Below, one piece after another: positions 45,259-56,059 of a DNA stretch of 64,000 bases. The notes below the pieces were generated by a model. It made no database searches. It was given only the letters and a program-made list of their open reading frames with translations, and was not told the DNA's origin. This DNA is from Deferribacteraceae bacterium V6Fe1. Lineage in GTDB: Bacteria; Chrysiogenota; Deferribacteres; Deferribacterales; Deferrivibrionaceae. Within the stretch, counting starts at the first letter, position 1; each line of letters opens with the position of its first letter. Where the stretch lies: contig CP063375.1 in assembly GCA_022813675.1 (NCBI GenBank), positions 1,686,001 through 1,750,000 on the forward strand, in the 5' to 3' direction. Both the position numbers and the translations under genes were made by a program.

Positions 45259-45957
45259 ATGAAAGCAGGAGTTGTTGTATTCCCCGGCTCAAATTGTGAT
45301 CATGACTGTTACCATGTTTTAAAGCATGTTTTGGAGATAGATACTGTATTTTTGTGGCATAAGGATAAAGACTTAAAAGATGTTGATTTCATCGTTTTAC
45401 CCGGTGGTTTTTCTTACGGAGACTATCTCAGGTGTGGCGCAATTGCAAGTCAGTCTGAAATTATTGAGTCTGTAGTTGACTTTGCGGAAAAAGGTGGACT
45501 TGTGCTTGGTATTTGCAACGGTTTTCAAATTTTGACGGAAACCGGCCTTCTGCCAGGGGCACTGTTAAGAAACAGAGATTTGAAATTTATTTGTAAAGAT
45601 GTGAACCTTGTCGTGAGCAACGTAAATACCCCATTTACAAAATTTTACAGCTCAGGGGAAGTTATTAAAATACCTATTGCCCATATGGATGGCAATTATT
45701 TTATAGATGAGTCCGGGTTAGCAGATTTGATAGAAAACGAGCAGATAGTCTTCAGATACTGCAATGATACGGGGGAGACTCTTGATGAGGCCAATCCAAA
45801 CGGCTCAATTGACAATATTGCGGGAGTTATCAATAAAAATGGTAATGTGCTTGGTATGATGCCTCACCCTGAAAGGTGCGCAGAGGAAATTCTTGGTAAT
45901 ACTGACGGTATCCATATATTTAATTCGGTTAAGAAGTTTTTGAAAGGTGGAATATGA
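45259..45957 (+). CDS. purQ: FGAM synthase glutaminase subunit PurQ
   Basis: Class I glutamine amidotransferase of 232 residues that feeds ammonia to PurL. The nucleophile cysteine lies in GICNGFQIL; the His-Glu pair in [22 protein letters not shown] at the start and [15 protein letters not shown] are PurQ signatures. The stop overlaps the ATG of purL (ATGA). Confidence 0.97.
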   Translation: MKAGVVVFPGSNCDHDCYHVLKHVLEIDTVFLWHKDKDLKDVDFIVLPGGFSYGDYLRCGAIASQSEIIESVVDFAEKGGLVLGICNGFQILTETGLLPGALLRNRDLKFICKDVNLVVSNVNTPFTKFYSSGEVIKIPIAHMDGNYFIDESGLADLIENEQIVFRYCNDTGETLDEANPNGSIDNIAGVINKNGNVLGMMPHPERCAEEILGNTDGIHIFNSVKKFLKGGI

Positions 45958-48185
45958 GTGTTTACGAATCCTTTAAATATCCTGAAGTCGATGTTACGGT
46001 TGCAAGGGAAATGGGCTTAAAGCCTGAGGAATACGAGCTTGCAAAAAAGATAATAGGAAGAAATCCAAACTATATAGAGATAGGTATAATATCTTCAATG
46101 TGGAGTGAGCACTGCAGTTATAAAAGCAGCAAGCTTCACTTGAAAAAGCTTCCCACTGAAGCGGATTGGGTTGTGCAAGGTCCGGGGGAAAATGCAGGTA
46201 TTATTGAAATAGACGGAGATATTTGTGCATGTTTTAAAGTTGAGAGTCATAATCATCCGTCTTATATAGAGCCTTATCAAGGGGCTGCAACCGGAGTCGG
46301 TGGAATTTTAAGAGATGTCTTTACTATGGGAGCAAGGCCTGTTGCTGCTATGAATTCCTTGCGATTTGGCACACTTGATAACGATGAAACAATTAAAATC
46401 ATGGATGGAGTTGTAGCAGGAATTGCCGGATATGGAAACTGTTTTGGTGTGCCAACAGTTGGTGGAGAAGTCTTTTTTGATGAGTGTTATCAAAAAAATC
46501 CTCTTGTAAATGCATTTGCTCTTGGAATTGTCAAAAAGGATAAGATTTTTTTGGCAAAAGCCGAAGGTGTTGGTAATCCTATTATTTATGTCGGTGCAAA
46601 AACCGGCAGGGATGGCATTCATGGGGCAACAATGGCAAGCGAAGAATTTTCTGCCGATTCTGAAAGCAAGAGGCCTAATGTTCAGATTGGCGACCCATTT
46701 AAAGAAAAACTTTTGCTTGAAGCCTGCTTGGAGCTTATGAAAAATGAATATCTCATAGGCATTCAAGATATGGGAGCGGCAGGGCTGACAAGCTCCTCTT
46801 TTGAAATGGCATCAAAATCAGGTGCAGGTGTAAAGCTTTATCTTGATAAAGTCCCGGTCAGGGAAAAGAATATGACCCCTTATGAGATTATGCTCTCAGA
46901 GTCACAAGAGAGGATGCTTTTGGTGGCTAAAAAAGGGTATGAAAACAAAGTAGTGGAAATATTTAAAAAGTGGGATTTGGATGTTGCAACAATTGGTGAA
47001 GTGACTGATGATGGCTTTGTAAGATTATATTGGAATGGTGAAGAGGTTGCGGTTTTGCCGGCTGACCCGTTGTCAAATAATGCGCCGGTTTACGACAGGC
47101 CTTACAAGAAGCCTGATTATATTGATGAATTGAGAGATTTCAGTATTGGCAATTTAAAAGAGCCGACCGATTTGAACACATGTCTTTTTAATCTTTTAAA
47201 CAGTCCGAATATTGCTTCAAAAAGATGGGTTTACGAGCAATATGATTACATGGTCAGGACAAATACCGTGGTAAATCCCGGCTCTGATTCCGCCGTACTT
47301 AGAATTAAAGAGTCCCAAAAAGGTATAGCACTCTCAAGTGACTGTAATCCGAGATATTGTTATGTCAATCCAAAAAAAGGTGGCAGTCTTGCTGTGGCAG
47401 AGGCTGCAAGAAATGTTGCAATGAGCGGTGCCAGACCTCTTGCCATTACTAACTGTCTGAATTTTGGCAATCCTGAAAAGCCTGAAATTATGTGGCAATT
47501 TGTTGAAGTCCTTGAAGGGATGAAAGAAGCATGCCTTGCTCTGTCTACACCAGTTGTAAGCGGAAATGTCAGCTTCTACAATGAAACCGAAGGGAAGGGG
47601 GTATATCCCACACCTACAATCGTAATGGTTGGAGCAATTGATGATGTGACTAAGGCAATCAAGTCATCTTTTAGAAGCTTTGGAAGTTATATTGTTATAA
47701 TTGGAAAGGATAAATACGAGATAGGTGCAAGTGAATATTTGAAAGTTTGCCACTCCACTGTTGCAGGGGACGTGCCGGAAGTAGATTTAGATGCGGAAAA
47801 AAAGCTCATTGACTTTATGGTAAAAGCTGTTGATGAAAGGCTTATTAATTCTGCTCATGACATTTCGGAGGGTGGACTTGCCGTTGCACTTTCGGAAATG
47901 ACTTTGGAAAACGAGATAGGCTGCGAAGTCAGTTTTGATGAGAATATTCGCAATGACCTCTTGCTCTTTTCTGAAACACAGGCAAGAGGGATAATAGAGG
48001 TTAATTCCATAAATATTGAAAAAGTAGAAGAATTGTTAAGTAAGTTTGGCTTATATTATAAAATTGTAGGAAAAACGGTGGGCAATTCCATTATCATTAA
48101 AAATAAAGGGGAAAAGCTCATTGACGTAAATGTATTGGCCGCAAAATACATTTATGAAAATGCAATTAAAGGTAAGATGTTATGA
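45954..48185 (+). CDS. purL: FGAM synthase subunit II PurL
   Basis: ATP-dependent amidation of FGAR. The 743 residues correspond to the small PurL type that works with PurS and PurQ, not the fused 1290-residue form. Motifs: [13 protein letters not shown] with the catalytic His, [32 protein letters not shown], and in the second half [12 protein letters not shown]. It lies head-to-tail with purF (ATGA overlap). Confidence 0.97.
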   Translation: MSVYESFKYPEVDVTVAREMGLKPEEYELAKKIIGRNPNYIEIGIISSMWSEHCSYKSSKLHLKKLPTEADWVVQGPGENAGIIEIDGDICACFKVESHNHPSYIEPYQGAATGVGGILRDVFTMGARPVAAMNSLRFGTLDNDETIKIMDGVVAGIAGYGNCFGVPTVGGEVFFDECYQKNPLVNAFALGIVKKDKIFLAKAEGVGNPIIYVGAKTGRDGIHGATMASEEFSADSESKRPNVQIGDPFKEKLLLEACLELMKNEYLIGIQDMGAAGLTSSSFEMASKSGAGVKLYLDKVPVREKNMTPYEIMLSESQERMLLVAKKGYENKVVEIFKKWDLDVATIGEVTDDGFVRLYWNGEEVAVLPADPLSNNAPVYDRPYKKPDYIDELRDFSIGNLKEPTDLNTCLFNLLNSPNIASKRWVYEQYDYMVRTNTVVNPGSDSAVLRIKESQKGIALSSDCNPRYCYVNPKKGGSLAVAEAARNVAMSGARPLAITNCLNFGNPEKPEIMWQFVEVLEGMKEACLALSTPVVSGNVSFYNETEGKGVYPTPTIVMVGAIDDVTKAIKSSFRSFGSYIVIIGKDKYEIGASEYLKVCHSTVAGDVPEVDLDAEKKLIDFMVKAVDERLINSAHDISEGGLAVALSEMTLENEIGCEVSFDENIRNDLLLFSETQARGIIEVNSINIEKVEELLSKFGLYYKIVGKTVGNSIIIKNKGEKLIDVNVLAAKYIYENAIKGKML

Positions 48186-49570
48186 TTTTTGACAAATTTA
48201 GAGAAGAGTGCGGCGTTGCCGGCGTTTACGGGGATGACGAGGCTGCAAACTTAGTATATTTGTGCCTTTATGCTTTACAACACAGAGGGCAGGAGGGAGC
48301 AGGGATAGCTGCTCTTGATGGCAATCAAATTCATGCTGAAAAAGGGCTTGGGCTTGTAAGTGATATATTTACACAGGAACGACTTAGTCGCCTTAATGGT
48401 AGTGTTGCAATCGGTCACAATAGATATTCGACATCCGGTGCAAATCTGCTGAAAAATACTCAACCGATAGTTGCTGAAATAAACAAAGGGCAGGTTGCCC
48501 TTGCTCATAACGGAAATATCGTAAATGCACACAAAATTAGAGAAAGACTTGTCCAAAACGGTGCCATTTTTACTTCGACTTCCGATAGTGAGATAATCAT
48601 TCACCTTATTGCAAAAAGTGAAAAAGATAACCTTGAAGATGCCATTATTGATTCTTTGTCGGAACTAAAAGGGGCATATTCCATCATCTTTATGACGGAA
48701 AATCATATGATTGGGATAAGAGATCCCCTTGGGATAAGGCCTCTTATTTTGGGCAAAAAAAGGACAGGTTACGTTTTGGTCAGTGAGACATGTGCGCTTG
48801 ATTTGATTGAAGCTGAGTTTATAAGGGAAATTGAGCCTGGAGAAATGATAATTATTGGTGAAGAAGGGATAAAAAGCGTGAAACCGTTTGATAAGGCGGT
48901 ACCAAAACCGTGTATATTTGAGTTTATATATTTTGCAAGGCCTGATTCACTCATCTTTAACAATTATGTTTACGATATAAGGAAAAAGATGGGTGCAAAG
49001 CTTGCTGAAGAAAATCCTGTTGATGCTGATATAGTCATCCCTGTTCCAGATTCCGGGATTGTCGCTACCCTTGGGTATTCTGAAAAAAGTGGAATCCCTT
49101 TTGAACTCGGATTGATAAGAAATCACTATGTTGGTAGAACATTTATCGAACCATCACAGTCAATTAGGCACTTTGGAGTAAAAATTAAGTTAAATCCGGT
49201 AAAATCGGTTATAAATGGAAAACGTATTGTGGTTGTGGATGATTCTATTGTAAGGGGAACAACAAGCAGAAAAATAGTAAAAATGCTGAGGGAAGCTGGC
49301 GCAAAAGAGGTACATTTCAGAGTGTCGTCACCACCCACAATGTTTCCATGCTTTTATGGTATCGATACCCCTACAAGAAAAGAGCTTATCGCTTCAACGC
49401 ATGATTTGGAAGAGATTAGGAAGTATATCACTGCTGACAGTCTTGGTTATTTGAGCTTGCAAGGGATGTGTCAATGTGTAGGTGAGATGAACTATTGTGA
49501 TGCATGCTTCAGCGGTGACTATCCAACGATGTATATTGACGAAGATGAGTTTAATCCTAAGGTAAATTAA
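48182..49570 (+). CDS. purF: Amidophosphoribosyltransferase PurF
   Basis: First committed step of purine synthesis: PRPP plus glutamine to phosphoribosylamine. The 462 residues begin with a short propeptide ending before the nucleophile in [10 protein letters not shown]; the PRPP loop is [14 protein letters not shown]. Cysteines in [19 protein letters not shown] near the C-terminus, with an internal Cys, are typical of the [4Fe-4S] Bacillus-type enzyme, in which the cluster makes it oxygen-sensitive. The UGA-containing gene follows after 14 nt. Confidence 0.97.
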   Translation: MIFDKFREECGVAGVYGDDEAANLVYLCLYALQHRGQEGAGIAALDGNQIHAEKGLGLVSDIFTQERLSRLNGSVAIGHNRYSTSGANLLKNTQPIVAEINKGQVALAHNGNIVNAHKIRERLVQNGAIFTSTSDSEIIIHLIAKSEKDNLEDAIIDSLSELKGAYSIIFMTENHMIGIRDPLGIRPLILGKKRTGYVLVSETCALDLIEAEFIREIEPGEMIIIGEEGIKSVKPFDKAVPKPCIFEFIYFARPDSLIFNNYVYDIRKKMGAKLAEENPVDADIVIPVPDSGIVATLGYSEKSGIPFELGLIRNHYVGRTFIEPSQSIRHFGVKIKLNPVKSVINGKRIVVVDDSIVRGTTSRKIVKMLREAGAKEVHFRVSSPPTMFPCFYGIDTPTRKELIASTHDLEEIRKYITADSLGYLSLQGMCQCVGEMNYCDACFSGDYPTMYIDEDEFNPKVN

Positions 49571-49584
49571 TAAAGAGGTGGATA

Positions 49585-49935
49585 ATGGAAAAAAGTAAAA
49601 TTAGGCTTTTTGGCACAAGTATGGATTTTGTGTCCGGCTGAAGCCCATCATATTTTCCTGCAGGTTGCGGGACAACAACTGACCCATATTTTGAGCTTTC
49701 AAAAGATTTGGATGCATTGTTAACAAAAAAGCTTGGTGCAGAAAGCTTTGAATTGCAGTATGTGGATATATCTTCACCTGAGGTGCTTGATTATATCGAC
49801 GATGTGAATACTATTGTGGAAAACAGACTGCCGTTGCCGTATGTTTCTCTAAATGACAAACCGTTATGTTGGGGTTTGGAAGACCCTGAAAAGATATGTG
49901 ATAAGGTTCTCGAAAAGGTAGGGAGTGATGCATAA
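49585..49935 (+). CDS. Putative selenoprotein, thioredoxin-like fold, with in-frame UGA at codon 19
   Basis: An ATG with AGAGGTGG upstream opens a frame of 116 codons, interrupted only by TGA at 49639-49641. Read as selenocysteine, residues 1-41 give KIRLFGTS (first strand), then G-U19-S-P-S with Cys28 nearby. They join smoothly to a helix, the strand FELQYVDISS, a helix and LPLPYVSLND, which resembles the cis-proline strand of thioredoxins; YuzD-type proteins have a similar order. A UxxS redox motif is thus likely. A SECIS-like hairpin follows at 49653-49675. TGA ends many other genes in the window, so general recoding is excluded. Without UGA readthrough only the last 75 residues would be made, with no ribosome site. 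Confidence 0.75.
49653..49675 (+). promoter_or_regulatory. Candidate bacterial SECIS element
   Basis: CCTGCA (49657-49662) pairs with TGCGGG (49666-49671) around a GGT loop; T-A pairs extend the stem outwards with one mismatch. The loop begins 22 nt after the UGA, within the usual bacterial range of roughly 16-37 nt, and has the G and U expected by SelB. GC-AGGTT-GC is like the apex of the E. coli fdhF element. The same bases encode protein. Confidence 0.6.
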
Positions 49936-49958
49936 GCGGCCCAGGGGCCGCTTTTTTT
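49935..49958 (+). terminator. Intrinsic terminator of the purSQLF-selenoprotein operon
   Basis: AGCGGCCC and GGGCCGCT pair perfectly over 8 bp with a 2-base loop, followed by seven T. It lies directly after the selenoprotein stop codon, showing that the transcript runs through that gene. The convergent kinase gene ends 5 nt beyond. Confidence 0.9.
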
Positions 49959-49962
49959 GATT

Positions 49963-52203
49963 TTAATTAAAAATTTCAGCGATTTTATCTTTTAAAATTC
50001 TTAAATTAAATGGTTTAGGGATGAAAGTTGGATAACTTTCAAGCTTCTCATACTTATAAATTACATCCTGTGCATGTCCTGATACAATAATGGATTTTAT
50101 CAAAGGATTTTCTTTACTAATCTCTTCTATTAATTTGAGCCCATTTAGACCCGGCATTGCAAGGTCGGTAATAACGAGATTTATTTCATCTTTATTAAGT
50201 TTAAATAACTCGATAGCTTCAAATGGGTCATTGGATGCAAAAACTTTTGCACCTGCAAACTCAAGCATTCTTTTAGTGGCTTCGAGCACATGCTCTTCAT
50301 CATCTACTAATAAAACAGAAATCTTAGAAAAGTCAAAGTGTAAAGCATTGTTTAGGGCTTCAGATTTATCAGACTTGTCTGTATGGATAGGAAAATATAA
50401 TTTAAACGTTGTACCTTTGCCTAACTCAGTTTCAACATCAATAAAGCCACCGGTTTGCTTAACTATTCCGTAAACAGTTGCAAGCCCGAGCCCTGTGCCT
50501 TTTCCCGGCTGCTTAGTTGTAAAGAAGGGTTCAAAAATATTTTTTAAAATATCTTTTTCAATCCCTTTACCATTGTCCGAAAATGAAATTATGGCATATT
50601 GACAGGATTTTGTCGCTGAATCTGTTGGTTTTTCTAATATTAATGTGTTAGTTGAAATAATAATATTGCCTTCACCATCAATTGCATCTTTTGCGTTTGC
50701 ACAGAGATTAATTAATATTTGGTCTATTTGGGCAGGGTCAGCAAAAATATTCTCCAAGTTTTTATCCGGTAAAAATTCAATTTTGATATGTTCACCTGCA
50801 AGAGTTTTTAACATTTTAAGAGAAGATTCTATAACTTTATTCAGATTTATAACTTTAGGGTTTAGGTTTTGTTTCCTTGAGAAAGCAAGTAATTGAGATG
50901 TGAGATTTGCTCCTTTTTCTGTTACATTTATTATTTCTTGACAAATTTTTGTTATTTGAGGGTTTTTATCTACTAAAACAAGTTTTAAAAGTTCAGCATA
51001 ATTCATAATGACTGTGAGTATATTATTAAAATCGTGGGCTATGCCACTGCTAAGTCTTCCTATCGATTCCATTTTTTGGGAGTGAAAGAGCATATTTTCC
51101 ATCTCTTTTTTTTCTGTTATGTCAATTACTGATATTATTACTGCAGGTTTTTTGTTAAAACTGATTTTATTTCCTTTCAAAAACATAACCTTCTCTTTTC
51201 CTGATTTGGTAATAATTTTAAATTCAACTCCGGCAGTATGGATATCATGAAAAATACTTTTGTAAGCTAACCCCAAAATCATATCTTTGTAATCAGGGTG
51301 GACAAAATCTATAATGGACATTTTATAAAGCTCATCTTTGCTGTATTCTGAAATCTCTTCAGCCTTTTTGTTTGCATAGACCCACATGTTATTTTGAAAT
51401 ATTGCAATTGCAATAGGGGCTGATTCCGCAAGTTGTTTAAATTTTTCTTCACTCTCTTTCAAGCTTTCCCTGTATTTAACTTCAGGTGTTATATCTCTGA
51501 TGGTATGATATGCTCCTGAAAATTTTCCATTTTCGATAATAGGGTCAACAGTGACCAACAACACCTTGTCATGCGTATAAAGTTCCATTACTTCACGTTT
51601 ACAGGAATCTTTACTCTTTAAAAAAGGGCATTCCGAAATAGGTGTGTTTGAGTCGTGGACAAGTTCATAGCATTTCTTGCCGACTACCTCTTTTTCATTT
51701 ATGCCAAGTATTTTAGATGAGACAGTATTAGCAAGCCTTACAGTTTGGTTTTCGTCAAGAATCATTACAGAATCGTTTATACTGTTGAATGTGTTAAGCC
51801 ACATATCAACAGACTGTAATATTTGGGATTCAAGTTTTTTCTTATCGCTGACATCTCTAATTATGGCAATTGCACCATAACCACTTTCGGTTTTTACTGA
51901 GCTAAGAGAAAGTTCGACATAAATACAACAGTTGTCCTTTTTTCTGGCTATCAGTTCAATAGTTTTATCCACATAACTCCCATTTCCTGTTTTTTTAAAG
52001 TTATCAAATGCTGTATTATATTTAGTGAAATTTTCCTCATCGCATAATAAACTATGCACATTTTTGCCGATAGCTTCCTCTGCAGAATATCCAAACATCT
52101 TTTCTGCAGCTTTGTTCCATAGTGAGATATTGCCGTCGATATCTACGCAAATTATGGCATCCCTTGCAGAATTAAAGAGTAATTCGAGCATGGTTTCAAT
52201 CAT
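49963..52203 (-). CDS. PAS-domain hybrid histidine kinase with C-terminal receiver
   Basis: A 746-residue cytoplasmic sensor. Three PAS domains (about 5-110, 135-240 and 255-365) precede the HisKA helix [22 protein letters not shown] (phospho-His near 388), the ATPase domain with [22 protein letters not shown] and [13 protein letters not shown], and a receiver (about 630-746) with VDDEEHV and [13 protein letters not shown], phospho-Asp in the latter. No membrane segments. CxxxxC pairs in the second PAS (KKCYEL, ISECPFL, DSCKRE) could bind a cofactor. Output partner unknown. Confidence 0.9.
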   Translation of the reverse strand: MIETMLELLFNSARDAIICVDIDGNISLWNKAAEKMFGYSAEEAIGKNVHSLLCDEENFTKYNTAFDNFKKTGNGSYVDKTIELIARKKDNCCIYVELSLSSVKTESGYGAIAIIRDVSDKKKLESQILQSVDMWLNTFNSINDSVMILDENQTVRLANTVSSKILGINEKEVVGKKCYELVHDSNTPISECPFLKSKDSCKREVMELYTHDKVLLVTVDPIIENGKFSGAYHTIRDITPEVKYRESLKESEEKFKQLAESAPIAIAIFQNNMWVYANKKAEEISEYSKDELYKMSIIDFVHPDYKDMILGLAYKSIFHDIHTAGVEFKIITKSGKEKVMFLKGNKISFNKKPAVIISVIDITEKKEMENMLFHSQKMESIGRLSSGIAHDFNNILTVIMNYAELLKLVLVDKNPQITKICQEIINVTEKGANLTSQLLAFSRKQNLNPKVINLNKVIESSLKMLKTLAGEHIKIEFLPDKNLENIFADPAQIDQILINLCANAKDAIDGEGNIIISTNTLILEKPTDSATKSCQYAIISFSDNGKGIEKDILKNIFEPFFTTKQPGKGTGLGLATVYGIVKQTGGFIDVETELGKGTTFKLYFPIHTDKSDKSEALNNALHFDFSKISVLLVDDEEHVLEATKRMLEFAGAKVFASNDPFEAIELFKLNKDEINLVITDLAMPGLNGLKLIEEISKENPLIKSIIVSGHAQDVIYKYEKLESYPTFIPKPFNLRILKDKIAEIFN

Positions 52204-52276
52204 GCTTTAGTATAGTATCTTATATGAAGAAATTCAAATTATTTTTTTAACTTTGCTAAACGAAAAGATGATTATT

Positions 52277-52305
52277 TTGTTGATTAATAAGCGATATTAT
52301 ATTAA
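52277..52305 (+). promoter_or_regulatory. Candidate promoter of the acyl-CoA synthetase gene
   Basis: TTGTTG (52277-52282), 17 bases, TATTAA (52300-52305). The start would be near 52312, before the GGGGG site and the ATG at 52335. The 131-base gap to the divergent kinase is AT-rich, so support is modest. Confidence 0.35.
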
Positions 52306-52334
52306 ATTATATATTAAATACAACGGGGGTTTAT

Positions 52335-54218
52335 ATGGCTTATACGAATATTTTTCAGGGGTTTCTTGATACTTGTGAGAAAAATAAAGATAAAATTGCT
52401 TTTTTGTATAGAGCTGGAAAAAATAAACTAGAAGTTACATATCAAAAACTGTTTGAAGATGTTTTAATACTGTCTAAGGCTTTTAAGAGTAAAGGGATAG
52501 TTAAAGGCTCTAAGGTGTTACTTCTTTCTGATAACAGATATGAGTGGGCAGTAAGTGATTTTGCGTTAATCAGTTTGGGTGCAATAAGTGTGCCCCGAGG
52601 TAGCGATACCCCCACAAAAGAGCTAAAATTTATCATAGAGCACTCCGAAGTAGATTTTGCTATTTTGGAAAATGAAAGCCTTTATAAAGAACATGAAGAG
52701 ATATTTAATGAGATTAGACTGAAAAATATATTTATCATTGAAGGTGATAATCTTCATAAATTTTTGAATAATATATATTCTTACAATGAAATTTTAAAGG
52801 AAAGGGAATATACGTCGGATGACTTAAATGAATTCTTGACAAGAAGAGATGTTACCGATTTGCAAGACCCTTTCACCCTTATTTATACTTCCGGGACTAC
52901 CGGTGTGCCTAAGGGGGTCATCATCACAAATAAAAATTTTATAGCAAATCTAAAGGTTATTCCTGACCTTGTGGGCTTAAGAGAAGATGACAGTTTTGTT
53001 TCTATTTTGCCTTCTTGGCATATATTTGAAAGATTGGTGGAGCATGTGGCAGTCGCTAAGGGGTGTGCCACACTTTACAGCTCGGTAAAAAACTTTGCGA
53101 GTGATTTGGAGGAGTTTAAACCGACGGTCGTTGCCACTGTGCCAAGGGTATGGGAATCTTTATATGCCAAAATAAATACCGCTTTGGCAAAACAGTCAAG
53201 TGCAAAACACAAGATTTTTAATCTGCTTGTAAAAGTATCTGCAAAATATAATAAAAATATGAGGATATTAACAAATAAACTCCCGAGGTTTAAAAAAGAT
53301 TTTTTCATTGTCAGTTTTTTTAAAAAGCTTACCGCTTTTATTAAGCTTATTTTTCTATATCTTCCAAATAAAATTGCGAGGAAGAAGTTCAAGGCTGTTC
53401 AAGAGAAATTTGGCGGAAGGCTGAGGCTTGCGGTAAGTGGAGGCGGTAGCTTACCAGCATATTTGGATGAGTGGATTGATGCCCTTGGAATTAGGATTGT
53501 AAATTCTTATGGTATGACTGAGTGTGCTCCTGGGATTGCAGGCAGGGGGCTTGATTGTGATGTGTTTGGGACACTTGGCAAGCCTTTGAAAAATACTCAA
53601 GTAAAAATTGTAGATGATGAGGGGAATGAAGTGCCCCCGGGTGTTCAAGGTGAGATTCTTGTTAAAGGGCCACAGGTTATGCCCGGTTATTATAAAAATG
53701 AAGAAGAAAACAAAAAATGTTTTACTGAAGATGGTTTTTTTAAGACCGGAGACTTGGGTATGCTTACCATCACTGGAGAGCTTATAATTACGGGGCGCTC
53801 AAAAGAGATAATAGTATTGTCAAGCGGTGAGAATATTGACCCTTCAAGGATAGAATCTGAAATATCTCAGCTCCCTTTTGTTAAGGATGCTGTGCTTGTA
53901 GGGCAAGACAAAAAAGGCCTTGCGGCATTGGTTGTGCCTGACTTTGATGCGTTGAAAGAGTATATGGAAAAAAAATATAATAAGGTGAGTGATACATTTA
54001 AAAATTTAAACGATAAAGAGATTGTAGATAAAGTTAAACAGGAATTTAATAGACTTCTTCACTCTAAGAAAGGGTTTAAGCCTTACGAAAAGATACATAA
54101 TATTTTCTTTTTGGATAAAGAGTTTACACTTGGAGAAGAATTGACAAACACTTTAAAGAAAAAGAGACATTATATAGAAAAGAAATATAGGGAAATTATA
54201 GACAAACTTTTCCATTAG
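52335..54218 (+). CDS. Long-chain fatty-acid-CoA ligase, AMP-forming
   Basis: Activates fatty acids to acyl-CoA. The 627 residues follow the ANL-family order: LIYTSGTTGVPKGVIITNKN (P-loop), NSYGMTECAPG (adenine segment), GDLGMLTITGELIITGR (hinge and Asp of ATP ribose binding), and the C-terminal lid with a lysine region. The IVNSYGMTECAPGIAGR and VVVPDFDAL segments resemble the FadD15/long-chain bacterial type. The insertion around residues 290-350 is the usual lysine-rich hydrophobic region of this type. No beta-oxidation genes are adjacent. Confidence 0.92.
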   Translation: MAYTNIFQGFLDTCEKNKDKIAFLYRAGKNKLEVTYQKLFEDVLILSKAFKSKGIVKGSKVLLLSDNRYEWAVSDFALISLGAISVPRGSDTPTKELKFIIEHSEVDFAILENESLYKEHEEIFNEIRLKNIFIIEGDNLHKFLNNIYSYNEILKEREYTSDDLNEFLTRRDVTDLQDPFTLIYTSGTTGVPKGVIITNKNFIANLKVIPDLVGLREDDSFVSILPSWHIFERLVEHVAVAKGCATLYSSVKNFASDLEEFKPTVVATVPRVWESLYAKINTALAKQSSAKHKIFNLLVKVSAKYNKNMRILTNKLPRFKKDFFIVSFFKKLTAFIKLIFLYLPNKIARKKFKAVQEKFGGRLRLAVSGGGSLPAYLDEWIDALGIRIVNSYGMTECAPGIAGRGLDCDVFGTLGKPLKNTQVKIVDDEGNEVPPGVQGEILVKGPQVMPGYYKNEEENKKCFTEDGFFKTGDLGMLTITGELIITGRSKEIIVLSSGENIDPSRIESEISQLPFVKDAVLVGQDKKGLAALVVPDFDALKEYMEKKYNKVSDTFKNLNDKEIVDKVKQEFNRLLHSKKGFKPYEKIHNIFFLDKEFTLGEELTNTLKKKRHYIEKKYREIIDKLFH

Positions 54219-54253
54219 GTTTAGAATATTTTTAATAAGGCTGATAATTTTTT

Positions 54254-54281
54254 TGAACTTTTATTTAATATAAGTATCATT
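54254..54281 (+). promoter_or_regulatory. Possible ECF (sigmaE-type) promoter of the sigma/anti-sigma/htrA operon
   Basis: TGAACTT (54254-54260), 16 bases, TCATT (54277-54281). The -35 part is close to the GGAACTT consensus of RpoE-type sigma factors and the -10 keeps only TC. Autoregulation of such loci is common; here it is an inference. Confidence 0.35.
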
Positions 54282-54306
54282 TTATCAGTTATGGTAGGAG
54301 GATACC

Positions 54307-54888
54307 TTGACCGACGCACAGATAATTGAAAAAATACTTTCAGGGAAGACAGAGCTTTTTGAGCTTTTGGTAATAAAATATCAGCAGCAGCTATTTTCGA
54401 CACTTATTAATATTACTAAAGATTACAATATGGCTGAAGAGTTTGTTCAGGATGCATTTGTAAAGGCTTTTGAAAAGCTTGATATGTTGAAAAACAGAGA
54501 CCAATTTTATGCTTGGATAAAGAGGATTGCCATAAATAATGCATTTATGCACTTTGAAAAACACCGTAGAATGGTTGATGTTGACCGTGATATAGATGAA
54601 AATAATGAATCCTTTTTTGACAGGATATCTGATTACTCTAATCCTGAAGAAGAGCTTCTTACTGATGAAATGAGAAAATATGTAAGAAAATTTGTGGATG
54701 CTCTTCCTGACAAGCTAAGGACAGTTATTATCTTAAGAGAAGTGGAAGATTATAGTTATGAAGAGATAGCTGAAATGCTGAATATTCCTATTGGGACGGT
54801 AAGGTCAAGACTATTTAATGCCAGACAGTTTATAAAACAAAGATTGATAAGACAGGGGTTGGCTGATGAAATGTCAAAAGTATCATAA
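54307..54888 (+). CDS. rpoE: ECF sigma factor, RpoE-like
   Basis: A 193-residue sigma factor with regions 2 (LVIKYQQQLFSTLINITKDYNMAEEFVQDAFVKAFEKLDML, then FYAWIKRIAINNAFMHFEK) and 4 (LPDKLRTVIILREVEDYSYEEIAEMLNIPIGTVRSRLFNARQ) only. TTG start at 54307, chosen by TAGGAGG six bases before. A zinc-type anti-sigma gene overlaps its end by 23 nt, and RseB-like and HtrA genes follow: the layout of the sigmaE envelope-stress systems of Proteobacteria (rpoE/algU-rseA-rseB-degP). Confidence 0.93.
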   Translation: MTDAQIIEKILSGKTELFELLVIKYQQQLFSTLINITKDYNMAEEFVQDAFVKAFEKLDMLKNRDQFYAWIKRIAINNAFMHFEKHRRMVDVDRDIDENNESFFDRISDYSNPEEELLTDEMRKYVRKFVDALPDKLRTVIILREVEDYSYEEIAEMLNIPIGTVRSRLFNARQFIKQRLIRQGLADEMSKVS

Positions 54889-55333
54889 ACTTATTTCTGA
54901 TTATGCAGATAACTGTTTGGATTCTTCTTATGTGGATGAAGTGCTCGAGCATATAGCGGAGTGTGGCGAATGCAAGAGATTTTATCTTAATGAGCTAAAG
55001 CTAAAAGACTATATAAAGTCATCTTTTTCCCCTACTAATGTCAGAGTTGATGTGACTGCTTCCGTGATGTCTAAAATTGGTGTTAAACATGTTCAGAAAA
55101 AGAGCAGATTTATGTATTATGTGGCAGGTTTCGCTGTGTTTGCATTTTTAGGTGGGACAGTTGCCTTTTTTCAAGGCAGTTATTCAAATAATAGTTTTGC
55201 TAACAATGATAAATCTGCTATTGAAAGTGGTGCAGAGGAAAAATTACAAGAATTCGTGCTTGAGCATCTCGACAGGACAAATATAAATAATTTTTCAACT
55301 ATGACAGTGTCAAGCGTAGTCTATGAAAAATGA
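54866..55333 (+). CDS. Anti-sigma factor with N-terminal zinc-binding domain
   Basis: A 155-residue membrane protein. The N-terminal zf-HC2 domain reads CQKYHKLISDYADNCLDSSYVDEVLEHIAECGECKRF with His-x3-Cys-x2-Cys. A single membrane segment lies at about residues 88-108 (FMYYVAGFAVFAFLGG), followed by a periplasmic tail of about 45 residues. It holds the ECF sigma factor inactive at the membrane until proteolysed. Sequence order and overlap with the sigma gene support this role. It has a ZAS-type zinc domain, unlike E. coli RseA. Confidence 0.9.
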   Translation: MKCQKYHKLISDYADNCLDSSYVDEVLEHIAECGECKRFYLNELKLKDYIKSSFSPTNVRVDVTASVMSKIGVKHVQKKSRFMYYVAGFAVFAFLGGTVAFFQGSYSNNSFANNDKSAIESGAEEKLQEFVLEHLDRTNINNFSTMTVSSVVYEK

Positions 55334-56058
55334 AATATATAATATTCATACTGTTTTTGCTCCCCAATCTTCTGTTTGCTGACAGAATATTTTTCAAGAT
55401 TGCTGTAGACGAATCCCACTACTCTTCATTTGAGTTTTCTGAAATTGAAAATGTTAATAAGAATCTTCACTTTATATTCAGTAAATATCAGGATTTGTAT
55501 TTTGATATCAATAAGACTAAAAAAGAATTTTATAATATAAAAAAGAAATCTAATATAAAATTTAACGGAAAATCTGTTATGGTATATGAACTTTTTCCGG
55601 TATTTAAAGATCGTTTTAGCCAGATACTGTGGGTTAATAAAAACAGCATTGTGAGAAAAGAGGTTTATGATCTTGACGGAAAGCTTATGTATGCCTACGG
55701 GCACACAGGTGATATGCCGGAAAACGAATTTGAAGCAAGTAATGAAAATGAAGAGTTCGTAAAAAAAGAATTTAAGAATTTTGGATACAGAGGTTTTGAT
55801 ATTAAGATGGTTAAAAGGTTGTCAAACGGGGCTTTACATATTTTGTATGATGACGGGATAAACAATTTTAGTATTTTTAAAACAACGCCGGCAATTATGA
55901 AAAAGGAGGTAAAAAGAATAATTTTGGGAAATTACGTTTACTCAACAAATTTGGACAACTCAACTTATACGGTTGTGGGGACGATACCTTATAGTGAGAT
56001 GAATGAGGTGATAAAGTTTATAAAAGATAAGAAAATAGATACAAAAGGAGGAAAGTAA
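55330..56058 (+). CDS. RseB/MucB-like exported regulator (tentative)
   Basis: A 242-residue protein with a signal peptide (residues 1-17, ending LFA). The rest is mainly beta strands: FNGKSVMVYELFPVFKDRFSQILWVNKNSIVRKEVYDLDGKLMYAYGHT, then a C-terminal part of about 100 residues. The middle resembles the LolA-like domain of RseB, which binds the anti-sigma factor and protects it from proteolysis. Similarity is weak and position (after the anti-sigma, overlapping by 4 nt, before htrA) is the main support. It could also be another LolA-like sensor. Confidence 0.6.
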   Translation: MKYIIFILFLLPNLLFADRIFFKIAVDESHYSSFEFSEIENVNKNLHFIFSKYQDLYFDINKTKKEFYNIKKKSNIKFNGKSVMVYELFPVFKDRFSQILWVNKNSIVRKEVYDLDGKLMYAYGHTGDMPENEFEASNENEEFVKKEFKNFGYRGFDIKMVKRLSNGALHILYDDGINNFSIFKTTPAIMKKEVKRIILGNYVYSTNLDNSTYTVVGTIPYSEMNEVIKFIKDKKIDTKGGK

Positions 56059-56059
56059 A

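Noticed and set aside
49639-49641. The in-frame TGA as evidence of a changed genetic code or of a pseudogene
   Set aside because: Many genes in the window end with TGA at their expected length, so the code is standard. The gene after the TGA keeps a sound coding sequence, and a SECIS-like hairpin is in place, which fits local recoding better than decay.
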